Part shown: piece after piece, positions 30,452 to 37,880 of the stretch
Layout: the number at the start of each line of letters is the position of its first letter
How positions within the stretch are numbered: position 1 is the first letter of the stretch
Origin: Bog-473 sp963791995
Lineage (GTDB): Bacteria > Actinomycetota > Acidimicrobiia > Acidimicrobiales > RAAP-2
Direction: 5' to 3'
Length of the DNA: 64,000 bases
Assembly (NCBI GenBank): GCA_963791995.1
Contig: CAWBUQ010000023.1
Coordinates: 372,001-436,000 of the forward strand
The notes under the pieces: model-generated
Told to the model about the DNA's origin: nothing
Databases searched by the model: none
What the model saw: only the letters and a program-made list of their open reading frames with translations
Position numbers and translations under genes: made by a program

Positions 30452-32175
30452 GTGGCGCTTCGCCAGGATGAGCTGACAAGTCTCTGTGACGACGTCGATC
30501 TGGAGCGCGACCGCGCACTCGTTGAGCGCTGCCAGGCGGGCGATTCCGCCGCGTTCGGGAACCTCTACGCGCGCTACTACGACCGGCTCCTTCGCTTCTG
30601 CCTTCGTCGCCTGAACGACCGCCACGAGGCGGAGGACGCGGCTCAAGAAGCCTTTGCTCGAGCATGGAAGGCGCTGCCGCGTTTCGCCGGCGAGCGGCGC
30701 TTCTACCCGTGGCTCACCGTGATCGCCGGCAACATCTGCACCGACATGTTGCGTCGTCGGTCCCGCAGCACGCCGACCGACGACTTGGAGCTCACCGCGC
30801 AGCATCCCGTCGGCGTCGTGGGCGAGGACACCTCCGAGGAGCTCGTCCTCGCGGCAGTCGACGGCGAGCTCGTGAACCGGGCGCTCGATCGTCTCTCCAC
30901 TCGTCATCGCCACGTCCTCGCCATGCGCGAGGAATCGGGGTGGACCTACCAGCAGATCGCTGATCACGAGGGCGTCGAGATCGGGACCATCGAGACTCTG
31001 CTGTGGCGGGCCCGCCAGGCGCTCAAGCGCGAGTTCGCGGCCGTGTCCGAATCTAAGGGCGCGCTGGCCGGGTTCCTCATCGCGACCGGTGCGTTCTTCA
31101 AGCGTGCCTTCTTCCGCATCGCCCACCGCAGTGCGAGCGTCCACCACCAAAGTGGCGGCGCCGGCGAAGGGCTTCGCAACGCGATGGCTGGTGTGGCGGT
31201 CACGGGAGCTGCCGTCGCTGCAGCCTTCATCGCGCCCCACGCACTGTCCGGTAGACCCAGCGCTCTCCCCGGTTCGCCGGGCACCGCGATGGCCTCACCG
31301 CAACTCGTCTTTGGGGGACCTGCGCGGGGTCAGCCGGCCCTGCGAGCGAGGTCAGCAGCCTTGCGGCAGCAGGAGATTCGGTCCCAGGCCTCCTCGGTGT
31401 CCCCTTTGCCGGCGGCTCGGGCTCCGGATCGGGGTCGATCCTTGGTCTGGGTGCGGGTTCGCTGTTCGGCGGATCGGGCTCGGGCGGCGGCGGACTGGTG
31501 TGGCTCGGGGCGCTCCTCGGCGGTACCGATGGTGACGGCGCGAGCGGTGGCATCAGCGGCGGCCTCAACCAGGTTGCCGGCGGACTGAACCAGGCAGCTG
31601 GCGGCTTGACCACCACGCTCAACGGAGTCTCCAGCGGCGTCGGCGGCATCACCGGTGGTCTGAGCAACACCCTGGGCGGCGTGACCAGCGGGCTCACCGG
31701 CGGGACGGGGGGCTCCCTCGGCGGCACTGTGGGCGGCACCCTCAAGGGCGTCACCAGTGGCGTCAGCGGCACGGTTGGCGGTGTCACAAGTGGCGCAGGC
31801 AGCACGCTTGGCGGTGTCACAAGTGGCGCAGGCAGCACGGTCAAGGGCGTCACCAGCGGCGTCAGCGGCGCGGTCGGCGGGGTCAGCGGCACGGTCGGTG
31901 GCGTCAGCGGCGCGGGCGGTGGGGTCACCAGTGGTGTCGGAAGCACGTTGGGTGGCGCGACCCAGACGGTGGAGGGCCTCTCACAGAACCTGGGCCTGGG
32001 CAGCGTGCTGCCGTCGTCCGGGTCTACGGGATCGAGCGGCGGCTCGTCGGGTGGGAGCACCGGTTCGAGTAGTTCGGGCACCACAACCCCGACGACCGAG
32101 CCCCCCGTGGCTGGCGGTCTCGGCGACACGGTGAGCGGCCTGGGCGGCTCTGTCGGCGGTCTCCTCGGCGGCTGA
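30452..32175 (+). CDS. ECF sigma factor with membrane segment and long Gly-rich tail
   Basis: Sigma region 2 spans about residues 36-104 (YDRLLRFCLRRL, DAAQEAFARAWKALPRF, ending ICTDMLRRRSR). Region 4 spans about 143-198 (LSTRHRHVLAMREESGWTYQQIAD, GTIETLLWRARQALKREF). A hydrophobic stretch at 243-264 (AMAGVAVTGAAVAAAFIAP) could cross the membrane. After it come about 300 residues of Gly, Ser, Thr and Val repeats (GGVTSGAGSTLGG type). Two extra bases, near 31312 and 31326, must be removed to join both parts; corrected length 573. GTG 30452 follows GGGGAGGGACGG. It lies between the Mce operon and mceG. The tail could sense or anchor at the envelope. Confidence 0.7.
31775..31839 (+). repeat. 33-base tandem duplication in the Gly-rich tail of the sigma gene
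   Basis: A 32-base sequence (beginning TTGGCGGTGTCACAAG) occurs at 31775-31806 and again at 31808-31839, a period of 33 bases or 11 codons, coding GGVTSGAGST twice. Related diverged units cover about 31560-31980. The in-frame period keeps the reading frame, so tail length can vary by slippage without breaking the protein. Confidence 0.8.
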
Positions 32176-32247
32176 CCACACTCTGGTCGCAGCACCGGCC
32201 CAGCCCCTGAGATCGCAAGCCCCGGCCCGGGTACGGGTTCTCCCTGT

Positions 32248-33192
32248 ATGGACACCCAGCAGCACGACGAGCTCCCTGCCTGGATCGCCCCGGGCGAGCC
32301 GATCATCTCGCTGCGTGGGGTGACGAAGTCGTTCGGTTCCCACACGGTCCTCGAGGACATCACCTTCGACGTCCCGAAGGGGCGCATCACGGCGATCCTG
32401 GGTCCATCGGGAACCGGGAAGTCCGTCCTGTTGAAGAACATCTTGGGACTGCTCCGTCCCGAACGCGGTGAGATCTGGGTCGACGGCGACCAGATCGTGG
32501 GCTTGCGCGAGCGCCGCCTGTACGAGGTCCGGAAGAAGTTCGGCGTCTTGTTCCAGGACGGCGCCCTGTTCGGGTCGATGAACCTCTACGACAACATCGC
32601 GTTCCCACTACGGGAACACACGCGCAAGAACGAGGCTCAGATCCGCGAGCTGGTCCACCGCAACGCCGAGCTGGTCGGCCTCATGGACCACCTCAAAAAG
32701 CTTCCCGGCGAGGTGTCCGGCGGCATGAAGAAGCGGGCGGGCCTGGCTCGGGCAATGGTCACCGAGCCCGAAATCGTCCTCTTCGACGAGCCCGACTCGG
32801 GTCTCGATCCTGTGCGAGTGGCCTATCTCGACGAACTCGTCGTCACCGCGCAGAAGGAGACAGGCGCCACCTTCTTCATCATCACCCACAACATCCAGTC
32901 GGTGATGCGGACGGCCGAGTACATGGGCGTGCTGTTCCGCTCGAACCTGGTGAAGTTCGCCAGCAAGCCCGACATGATCGCGACGGACAACCCGATCATC
33001 AAGCAGTTCCTGGCCGGAGAACCTGAGGGTCCCATCGGCATGGACGAGATGGCCGACGCGGGTGGAGACGCCAGCCGTTATATCGAGGGCGACACCGCCG
33101 CCTTGCAATACGGGCCCCTGGCCCGCCCCGGGGAGCCCGCGATGGTCTCCCACGCGCCGGCTGATCAGCCGGTCGTCCCGGACCCCGGCTGA
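32248..33192 (+). CDS. mceG: Mce/Mla transporter ATPase (MceG/Mkl-like)
   Basis: ABC ATPase expected to drive the YrbE-Mce importer. 314 residues: Walker A GPSGTGKS at 52-59, Q-loop Gln103, signature VSGGMKKR at 156-163 (the MKKR form typical of MlaF/MceG), Walker B IVLFDEPDSGLDP and H-loop ITHN with His214. The C-terminal extension after about 250 is longer than in MlaF, as in mycobacterial MceG. It lies near, but divergent from, the Mce operon; in many actinobacteria mceG is unlinked, so linkage here is informative. It follows the sigma gene by 72 bases on the same strand. Confidence 0.92.
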   Translation: MDTQQHDELPAWIAPGEPIISLRGVTKSFGSHTVLEDITFDVPKGRITAILGPSGTGKSVLLKNILGLLRPERGEIWVDGDQIVGLRERRLYEVRKKFGVLFQDGALFGSMNLYDNIAFPLREHTRKNEAQIRELVHRNAELVGLMDHLKKLPGEVSGGMKKRAGLARAMVTEPEIVLFDEPDSGLDPVRVAYLDELVVTAQKETGATFFIITHNIQSVMRTAEYMGVLFRSNLVKFASKPDMIATDNPIIKQFLAGEPEGPIGMDEMADAGGDASRYIEGDTAALQYGPLARPGEPAMVSHAPADQPVVPDPG

Positions 33193-33219
33193 TCTCTCCG
33201 TCCCGCTCCACCACGAGAA

Positions 33220-33262
33220 ACGCCGCCGGCCCCGGGAGGTGCGGTCCCAGAACCGGCGGCGT
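33220..33262. terminator. Hairpin between convergent mceG and glnII
   Basis: ACGCCGCCGG (33220-33229) pairs with CCGGCGGCGT (33253-33262), a perfect 10-base stem with a 23-base loop. Read from the minus strand it is followed by TTTCT, so it best serves as the glnII terminator. It may also stop mceG transcripts, being placed in the 91-base gap between the two gene ends. Confidence 0.6.
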
Positions 33263-33283
33263 CCCCGTTCGGAGCCCGCAGAC

Positions 33284-34294
33284 TCAGCCGCCCGAGGCGG
33301 CCTGGCAGACGGTCTCGACGATCAGGCGGCTCACCACATAGGGGTCCATGTTGGCGTTGGGTCGGCGGTCCTCGATCCACCCCTTCTTGTTCTTGGCGGT
33401 CTGCCACGGGATGCGGATGGAGGCCCCCCGGTCCGAGGTGCCGTAGCTGAACTGGGTGTAGTGCGCCGTCTCATGCGCGCCCGTGAGCCTGCTTTCGATG
33501 CCGATCCCGTAGTTCGCCACGTGCTCGTCGACCCGCTTCCCGAGGGCCTCGCAGCCGGCGATGATGGCGTCCCACCCGCCGTCCTCACGCATCTCCTTGG
33601 TGGAGAAGTTCGTGTGGGCACCGGCACCGTTCCAGTCGCCCATGACGGGCTTGGGTTCGAGCGTGGCGAACACGTCGAACTCCTCGGCAATGCGGAAGAG
33701 CAACCAGCGCGCCGTCCAGAGCTGATCGCCGATGAGCGGTGGCGGCAACACGCCGATCTGGAATTCCCACTGCCCCATCATCACCTCGGCGTTGGTCCCC
33801 TCGATGCCCAGGCCGGCCTTCATGCATGCGGCGGTGTGGCGCTCGACGATCTCGCGGCCCGGCATCTTGTCGCCGCCGACGCCGCAGTAGTAGGGCCCCT
33901 GCGGTGCCGGGAAGCCGGCCTCGGGCCAGCCGAGCGGCCGGCCGTACTGGAAGAAGGTGTACTCCTGCTCAATACCGAACCACGGCTCGAAACTGGCGTA
34001 CTTCTCAGCCACTTCGGCACAGGCTCGCCGCGTGTTGCTCGGGTGCGGCGACATGTCGGTCAACAGCACCTCACACATCACAAGCTTGTCGTTCTCGCCG
34101 CGCAACGGGTCGGGGCAGACGAACACCGGCTGCAGCACGCAGTCGGAATCGCTCCCCTCGGCCTGATTGGTGCTCGAGCCGTCGAAGCCCCAGATAGGAG
34201 GTTCCTTGCCGTCCTCGACGATCTTGGTCTTGCTACGGAGCAGCGGGGAAGGCTCCGTCCCGTCGATCCAGATGTACTCGGCCTGGTAGCTCAT
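33284..34294 (-). CDS. glnII: Glutamine synthetase type II (eukaryote-like GSII)
   Basis: Makes glutamine from glutamate, ammonia and ATP. 336 residues, far shorter than GSI (about 470). It carries GSII features: WGFDGSSTNQAEGSDSDC, WFGIEQEYTFF, GPYYCGVGGDK, CMKAGLGIEGTNAEVMMGQWEFQIG, GDWNGAGAHTNFSTK and the C-terminal ASIRIPW. ATG is preceded by CAGGAGAGTTC, a good ribosome site. GSII is known in Streptomyces, Frankia and rhizobia as a second enzyme induced under nitrogen limitation; no nitrogen-regulator site was identified here. Single gene flanked by terminator-like hairpins. Confidence 0.94.
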   Translation of the reverse strand: MSYQAEYIWIDGTEPSPLLRSKTKIVEDGKEPPIWGFDGSSTNQAEGSDSDCVLQPVFVCPDPLRGENDKLVMCEVLLTDMSPHPSNTRRACAEVAEKYASFEPWFGIEQEYTFFQYGRPLGWPEAGFPAPQGPYYCGVGGDKMPGREIVERHTAACMKAGLGIEGTNAEVMMGQWEFQIGVLPPPLIGDQLWTARWLLFRIAEEFDVFATLEPKPVMGDWNGAGAHTNFSTKEMREDGGWDAIIAGCEALGKRVDEHVANYGIGIESRLTGAHETAHYTQFSYGTSDRGASIRIPWQTAKNKKGWIEDRRPNANMDPYVVSRLIVETVCQAASGG

Positions 34295-34579
34295 GAACTC
34301 TCCTGTTTCCCCTCTGTCTTTCTTTCACTGTCCTGCTCCGCAGCCACTGGGTGGCGCGGTACCTGGCCGCCCAACGGACGCATGTGCCCGCTGCCGTGCA
34401 GCTTCAGTGTCGTCGGACCCTATTTCGCCGCCGTATCGGTTGTGTAAACCGATGATGAATTCAGGCCCCGCCGCAGGTGAGCCCGCCTGTGGCCGTCGAC
34501 CAGGGACTCGGGACAGGGGTGGGGGCAGGCGCCCTTGGGACCTCGAGAGGGCGGACGGCGACCGGCGCCCGGACGCGAC

Positions 34580-34609
34580 GGAGGGCTGGATCTTGCGATC
34601 CAGCCCTCC
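34580..34609. repeat. Perfect 13-base hairpin
   Basis: GGAGGGCTGGATC at 34580-34592 and its exact complement GATCCAGCCCTCC at 34597-34609, loop TTGC. Very stable; no T-run on either side, so not a classic rho-independent terminator. Confidence 0.85.
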
Positions 34610-34750
34610 CCGGTTGCCCCCCGGCAACAAGACCGACCCCCTTTGGGGGCCGCTCGTTCGATTGCGGCCTCGCCTCGTCCGTCGCTGCCTTCGACTCTCA
34701 GTAGAGACTCCCTCGCCGAGCGCCTTTGCTCAGCGCCCCAGAACGACAGC

Positions 34751-34779
34751 GGGCTGGGTCGGCGAGGCCGACCCAGCCC
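34751..34779. repeat. Perfect 13-base hairpin downstream of flp
   Basis: GGGCTGGGTCGGC at 34751-34763 and its exact complement GCCGACCCAGCCC at 34767-34779 with a GAG loop. It lies about 90 bases past the flp stop on the pilin transcript and may protect its 3' end or limit read-through into the glnII region. It shares the GGGCTGG core with the hairpin at 34580. Confidence 0.85.
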
Positions 34780-34867
34780 TACCGTCATCCCATTGGGGAA
34801 GGGGGAATATTCCCTTAGGGAATCTCTCGTCGATGGCTTCAGCGGCGACGAGACGCCACTCCCTCGG

Positions 34868-35101
34868 TTAGCAGGAGGTGGAGCCGGATGCGGCGTTGCC
34901 AACACAGTTGTTGGCGCTGTTGAACAGGCCCTTGATACCGCCACCGAGCGCGGCCACCGCAACCACGGCGACAACGGCGATGAGGCCAACGAGCAGCGCG
35001 TACTCCACCATGGAAGCACCTCGCTCCGTCCGGGCGCGCTGAAGCATGTCAGCGTGGAAACCACGCACCGCAAAAAACGCGTTCAGAAACAGCTCAGTCA
35101 T
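34868..35101 (-). CDS. flp: Flp/Fap-type pilin
   Basis: Major subunit of the Tad pilus. 77 residues: a leader ending in ERG, then ASMVEYALLVGLIAVVAVVAVAA, the hydrophobic Flp core with the conserved Glu five residues in. The prepilin peptidase should cut after Gly28 in ERGASMVEY. The C terminus has a Cys pair (NNCVGNAASGSTSC) that could form a disulfide. A ribosome site GAGAGAGGGGA precedes ATG. It is a separate unit from tadC, with a LuxR-type gene in between. Confidence 0.93.
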   Translation of the reverse strand: MTELFLNAFFAVRGFHADMLQRARTERGASMVEYALLVGLIAVVAVVAVAALGGGIKGLFNSANNCVGNAASGSTSC

Positions 35102-35151
35102 TCTTCATTCCCCTCTCTCGCCCCAATGGTCCCGGACTGTTTGCCCGAGCC

Positions 35152-35171
35152 ATGTGGGTTCCCAACCACAT
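35152..35171 (-). promoter_or_regulatory. Hairpin in the flp leader
   Basis: ATGTGG and CCACAT pair across GTTCCCAA; with one bulge the stem extends to eight pairs. It lies about 50 bases upstream of the pilin ATG on the minus strand. It may stabilise the abundant pilin message or mark an operator; function unproven. Confidence 0.3.
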
Positions 35172-35245
35172 TGTCTGTATCGCCGTTTCGCAGTTCCATA
35201 GGCTTTATGGACCAATTGCGCCCGTGACGTGGACAGATTGTTGTC

Positions 35246-35707
35246 CTACTCGATCGTGACGAGTCCCATGACGACTGCGCGAACGAGCGCGTGGGTGCGG
35301 TTCGTCACGTCGAGCTTCTGGAAGATCGCAGCCAAGTGATTCTTCGTCGTCTTCGGACTGATGTAGAGCCGCTGCGAGATCTCGCCGTTGGTGGCGCCCT
35401 CCGCGAGAAGTTGCAACACCTCGAGCTCGCGCTGGGTCAGGGACCACGGTCCCCACTGCCGATCGTCGTCGCGCCGCTGCGCCGTGACGTCCGGATCGCG
35501 GTAGTCGTCATCGGATTCGACGACGATGTCGTCACGCGTGAGGGTCGCACGAGCGCCTCGCATGCTCTCGCCGCGGTGGACGGTCGTGCACACCGAAGGA
35601 CCGGAGACCGACACTTGCGTGTAGAACGTCCATTCGGGGCCTGGTCCCACCAGGGCGGCCGGTTCCGGCTTGGAGGCCGGCCACAAAGCCGTGGCAGTGT
35701 TCGACAT
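35246..35707 (-). CDS. LuxR-type helix-turn-helix regulator in the Tad locus
   Basis: 153 residues. The C-terminal half is a LuxR/FixJ DNA-binding domain: LTQRELEVLQLLAEGATNGEISQRLYISPKTTKNHLAAIFQKL, described as the LTxRExEVLxLLAxG start and KTxKNHLxxIxxKL end. The first about 80 residues are acidic and show no receiver domain (no conserved phospho-Asp pattern), so it may be controlled by ligand, partner or abundance rather than phosphorylation. GAGGGGGGAGA precedes ATG. Its place between the platform genes and the pilin suggests control of pilin output. Confidence 0.85.
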   Translation of the reverse strand: MSNTATALWPASKPEPAALVGPGPEWTFYTQVSVSGPSVCTTVHRGESMRGARATLTRDDIVVESDDDYRDPDVTAQRRDDDRQWGPWSLTQRELEVLQLLAEGATNGEISQRLYISPKTTKNHLAAIFQKLDVTNRTHALVRAVVMGLVTIE

Positions 35708-35900
35708 TCTCCCCCCTCATCCCGTCCCGGCAGTCGTTGCCGGGGACGGCTCCTCCCAACCGTGGTGCGGTGGAAACTCCCTGGTCATTGTACGCTTCGG
35801 CCGTCAAACGACAGTCGCAGCACGATTGCAGCCCGGGTGCGAGAACCGGCGGATGCACAATTCTCCGCGCGCAGCGGGCCGCCGGGCCCGCTGCAACGGC

Positions 35901-36851
35901 TCAGGCGCCGCCGTGCAGTGCGTGCTTGATCGGGCCGACGATCGGGCCCAGAACGACGATCATGATCGCCGGGAGGAAGCAGAGTGCGAGCGGAAACAGG
36001 ATCTTGACCGGTACCTTGGCCGCCTTCTCCCGTGCCCGCTGACGGCGCTTGTCACGCATCTCGTCGGCTTGCGCCTGGAGCACGCGACCGATCGGTAGCC
36101 CGAGCGCGTCGGCCTGCGCGAGCACCACGGCGAAGGTGATCAGATCGTCGATGTCGGTGCGCAGTTTCATGTTCTCGAGCGCGTCCTGACGTGAGAGGCC
36201 CAGCTCCATTTCGCGCAGCGTCAGCCGCAGCTCATGGCAGACGGGAGACTCGAAGCGCGCGCATGAGACCTGCATCGCCTGCTCGAGGCCGAGGCCGGCG
36301 GCAACCGAGATCGTCATGAGGTCGAGAAGGTCCGGAAGGTCGTTCTTCACCTGTTCGCGTCGCGACTTGATCCGATGGCGAAGCCACCAGCTCGGCACGA
36401 GGCCGCCGAGCATGGGGAGGATGAAGAGGATCGCCAGCCCCATTTTGACGCTCACGACGCCACTGACCAGCGCCACGAGGCCGACTCCGATGCCGAGCAT
36501 GACCGATCCCACCTGGACGGCGACGTACTCCTCGGCCCTCATGGAGCCGGTGAGGCCCGCCTTGAGCAGATCGGCGTGCACACGATCGATGTCCTGGGAC
36601 GGGTAGAGGCGCGACAAGTTGTGCCGGAGACCCTTCGCTGCGGGCCCGAAGATCCGATTGACGAGTGGGGTCTGCACCCGTTCGATCGTGGGCGTCGCTT
36701 CGGCATAGAGCTCGGCCTCGGAGCCCAGCGACCGGATGAAATCGAGCCGTTGGTTCTGGTGGTGCGAGCGCCAGGCCGCCATGCCGACACCGATCACCCC
36801 GATCGCCATGAGCGTGATGCCCACCAGGGGCACGATGTACGTCGCGTTCAT
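35901..36851 (-). CDS. tadC: Tad pilus inner-membrane platform protein TadC
   Basis: 316 residues with a T2SSF/GspF-type domain: helices near 5-28, about 118-160 and at the C terminus, and the conserved NDLPDLLDLMTISVAAGLGLEQAM segment followed by ELRLTLREMELGLSRQDAL. It pairs with TadB to form the platform on which the pilus is built. Follows tadB by 21 bases. Intact. Confidence 0.92.
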   Translation of the reverse strand: MNATYIVPLVGITLMAIGVIGVGMAAWRSHHQNQRLDFIRSLGSEAELYAEATPTIERVQTPLVNRIFGPAAKGLRHNLSRLYPSQDIDRVHADLLKAGLTGSMRAEEYVAVQVGSVMLGIGVGLVALVSGVVSVKMGLAILFILPMLGGLVPSWWLRHRIKSRREQVKNDLPDLLDLMTISVAAGLGLEQAMQVSCARFESPVCHELRLTLREMELGLSRQDALENMKLRTDIDDLITFAVVLAQADALGLPIGRVLQAQADEMRDKRRQRAREKAAKVPVKILFPLALCFLPAIMIVVLGPIVGPIKHALHGGA

Positions 36852-36872
36852 GTCACCACCCTCTTCGCAACC

Positions 36873-37880
36873 TCACACCTTGATGTTGACCATGCGCCGC
36901 ACGATCCAGAAGCCCAGCGCCATCAGCCCGGCCGTGAAGAAGAGGACGATCAGCCCTGCTCCGTGCAGCATCGGCTGGAGGTAGTTGGGATCCTTGAGCT
37001 CGAGCGCGACGACGAGAAAGAGCGGAATGGCGAAGAGCACGTACCCCGACATCCGCCCTTCGGCCGAGAGGGTCTGCACCTCGCGACGGACCTCTTGGCG
37101 CGTTCGCATGAAGTCGGCCAGCGTGTGCAGGATTGGTGCCAGCCGGCCACCAGTGGACTGTTGAATCCGAACGGCCTCGACGGCCCAGTTCAGGTCCTCG
37201 ACACCGGATCGTTCGGCCATGTTTTCCAGCGCGACGACCAGATCGGACCCGACCGCCACCTCGGCCATCACGCGATCGAGCTCGGCAGAGAGCGGCGCCG
37301 GGGCGTCGCGTCGGTACATGTCGATGGAGCGCTGGAAGGTCTGGCCGCCCTCGACTGAAGCAGCGATGAGCGCCAGCGCATCGGGAAGCTGCTCCTGCAG
37401 CTTCTTGATGCGCTTGTTGGCCCGGCGCGAAGGGAGGTACCACGCGATGGCCCCGACCACCACGATGGCGGTCAGTGCGGCGAAGGGCGAGCGCGCGATG
37501 ACACCCGCTCCGAGAGCCAGGATGATGGCGATCGCTCCCGCGATCACGATGTACTCGCCGGAGCGCAGCGGAATGTCCGCTCGTTCGAGCCGGCGTTCGA
37601 GCGCCCCCGATGTGTCGATACGGCCGAAGATCCCGGCGATCCGGACGGTGAGGGTCGACAGCTCCCCGTGCTCGGGTGATTCTGTGACGACCTCGACGGG
37701 AACCTGGGCCGCAGCACCCATCGTGCCGTCGAGGATCTCAGCCAGCGTGCGCTGCTTCGTCCGTACCCGCATGATCGCGCCGACGACGACGATCGACAGG
37801 CCTGCTCCGATCAGGACTGCGGCCACGAATGCCTCCGTGGTCGAGCTCAGCTGCATGGTGGCGAGCATCGTGGAGCTCAC
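36873..37880 (-). CDS. tadB: Tad pilus inner-membrane platform protein TadB
   Basis: 335 residues. N-terminal transmembrane helix (about 16-36), cytoplasmic segment, two central helices, a T2SSF domain with QLPDALALIAASVEGGQTFQRSID and WAVEAVRIQQSTGGRLAPILHTLAD, and C-terminal helices. The start overlaps the tadA stop (ATGA), so the proteins should be made together. Role: platform with TadC, contacted by the TadA ATPase. Confidence 0.93.
   Translation of the reverse strand: MSSTMLATMQLSSTTEAFVAAVLIGAGLSIVVVGAIMRVRTKQRTLAEILDGTMGAAAQVPVEVVTESPEHGELSTLTVRIAGIFGRIDTSGALERRLERADIPLRSGEYIVIAGAIAIILALGAGVIARSPFAALTAIVVVGAIAWYLPSRRANKRIKKLQEQLPDALALIAASVEGGQTFQRSIDMYRRDAPAPLSAELDRVMAEVAVGSDLVVALENMAERSGVEDLNWAVEAVRIQQSTGGRLAPILHTLADFMRTRQEVRREVQTLSAEGRMSGYVLFAIPLFLVVALELKDPNYLQPMLHGAGLIVLFFTAGLMALGFWIVRRMVNIKV

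Larger units (their letters stand above)
34295..34867. other. Noncoding region full of hairpins between flp pilin and glnII
   Basis: 573 bases with no convincing gene but several strong inverted repeats. They include 34580-34609, GTTGCC/GGCAAC at about 34613-34628, CCCCC-TTT-GGGGG at about 34638-34650, 34751-34779, and GGGAATATTCCC at 34803-34814 with a competing ATTCCC/GGGAAT fold. The glnII promoter must lie in the left part on the minus strand. The density of near-perfect stems exceeds what one terminator needs. Confidence 0.6.

Noticed and set aside
31560..31980. Possible CRISPR-like array
   Set aside because: Units are contiguous, in frame and coding, without unique spacers of constant length.
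31227..32441. Long Pro-rich open frame on the minus strand opposite the sigma tail
   Set aside because: It starts inside mceG, has no ribosome site and reads as the complement of the Gly-rich repeats; the plus frame continues from a clear sigma factor and ends just before mceG.
34420..35073. Minus-strand open frame spanning the pilin and hairpin region
   Set aside because: It overlaps the clear flp gene in another frame and its sequence mainly encodes the hairpins.
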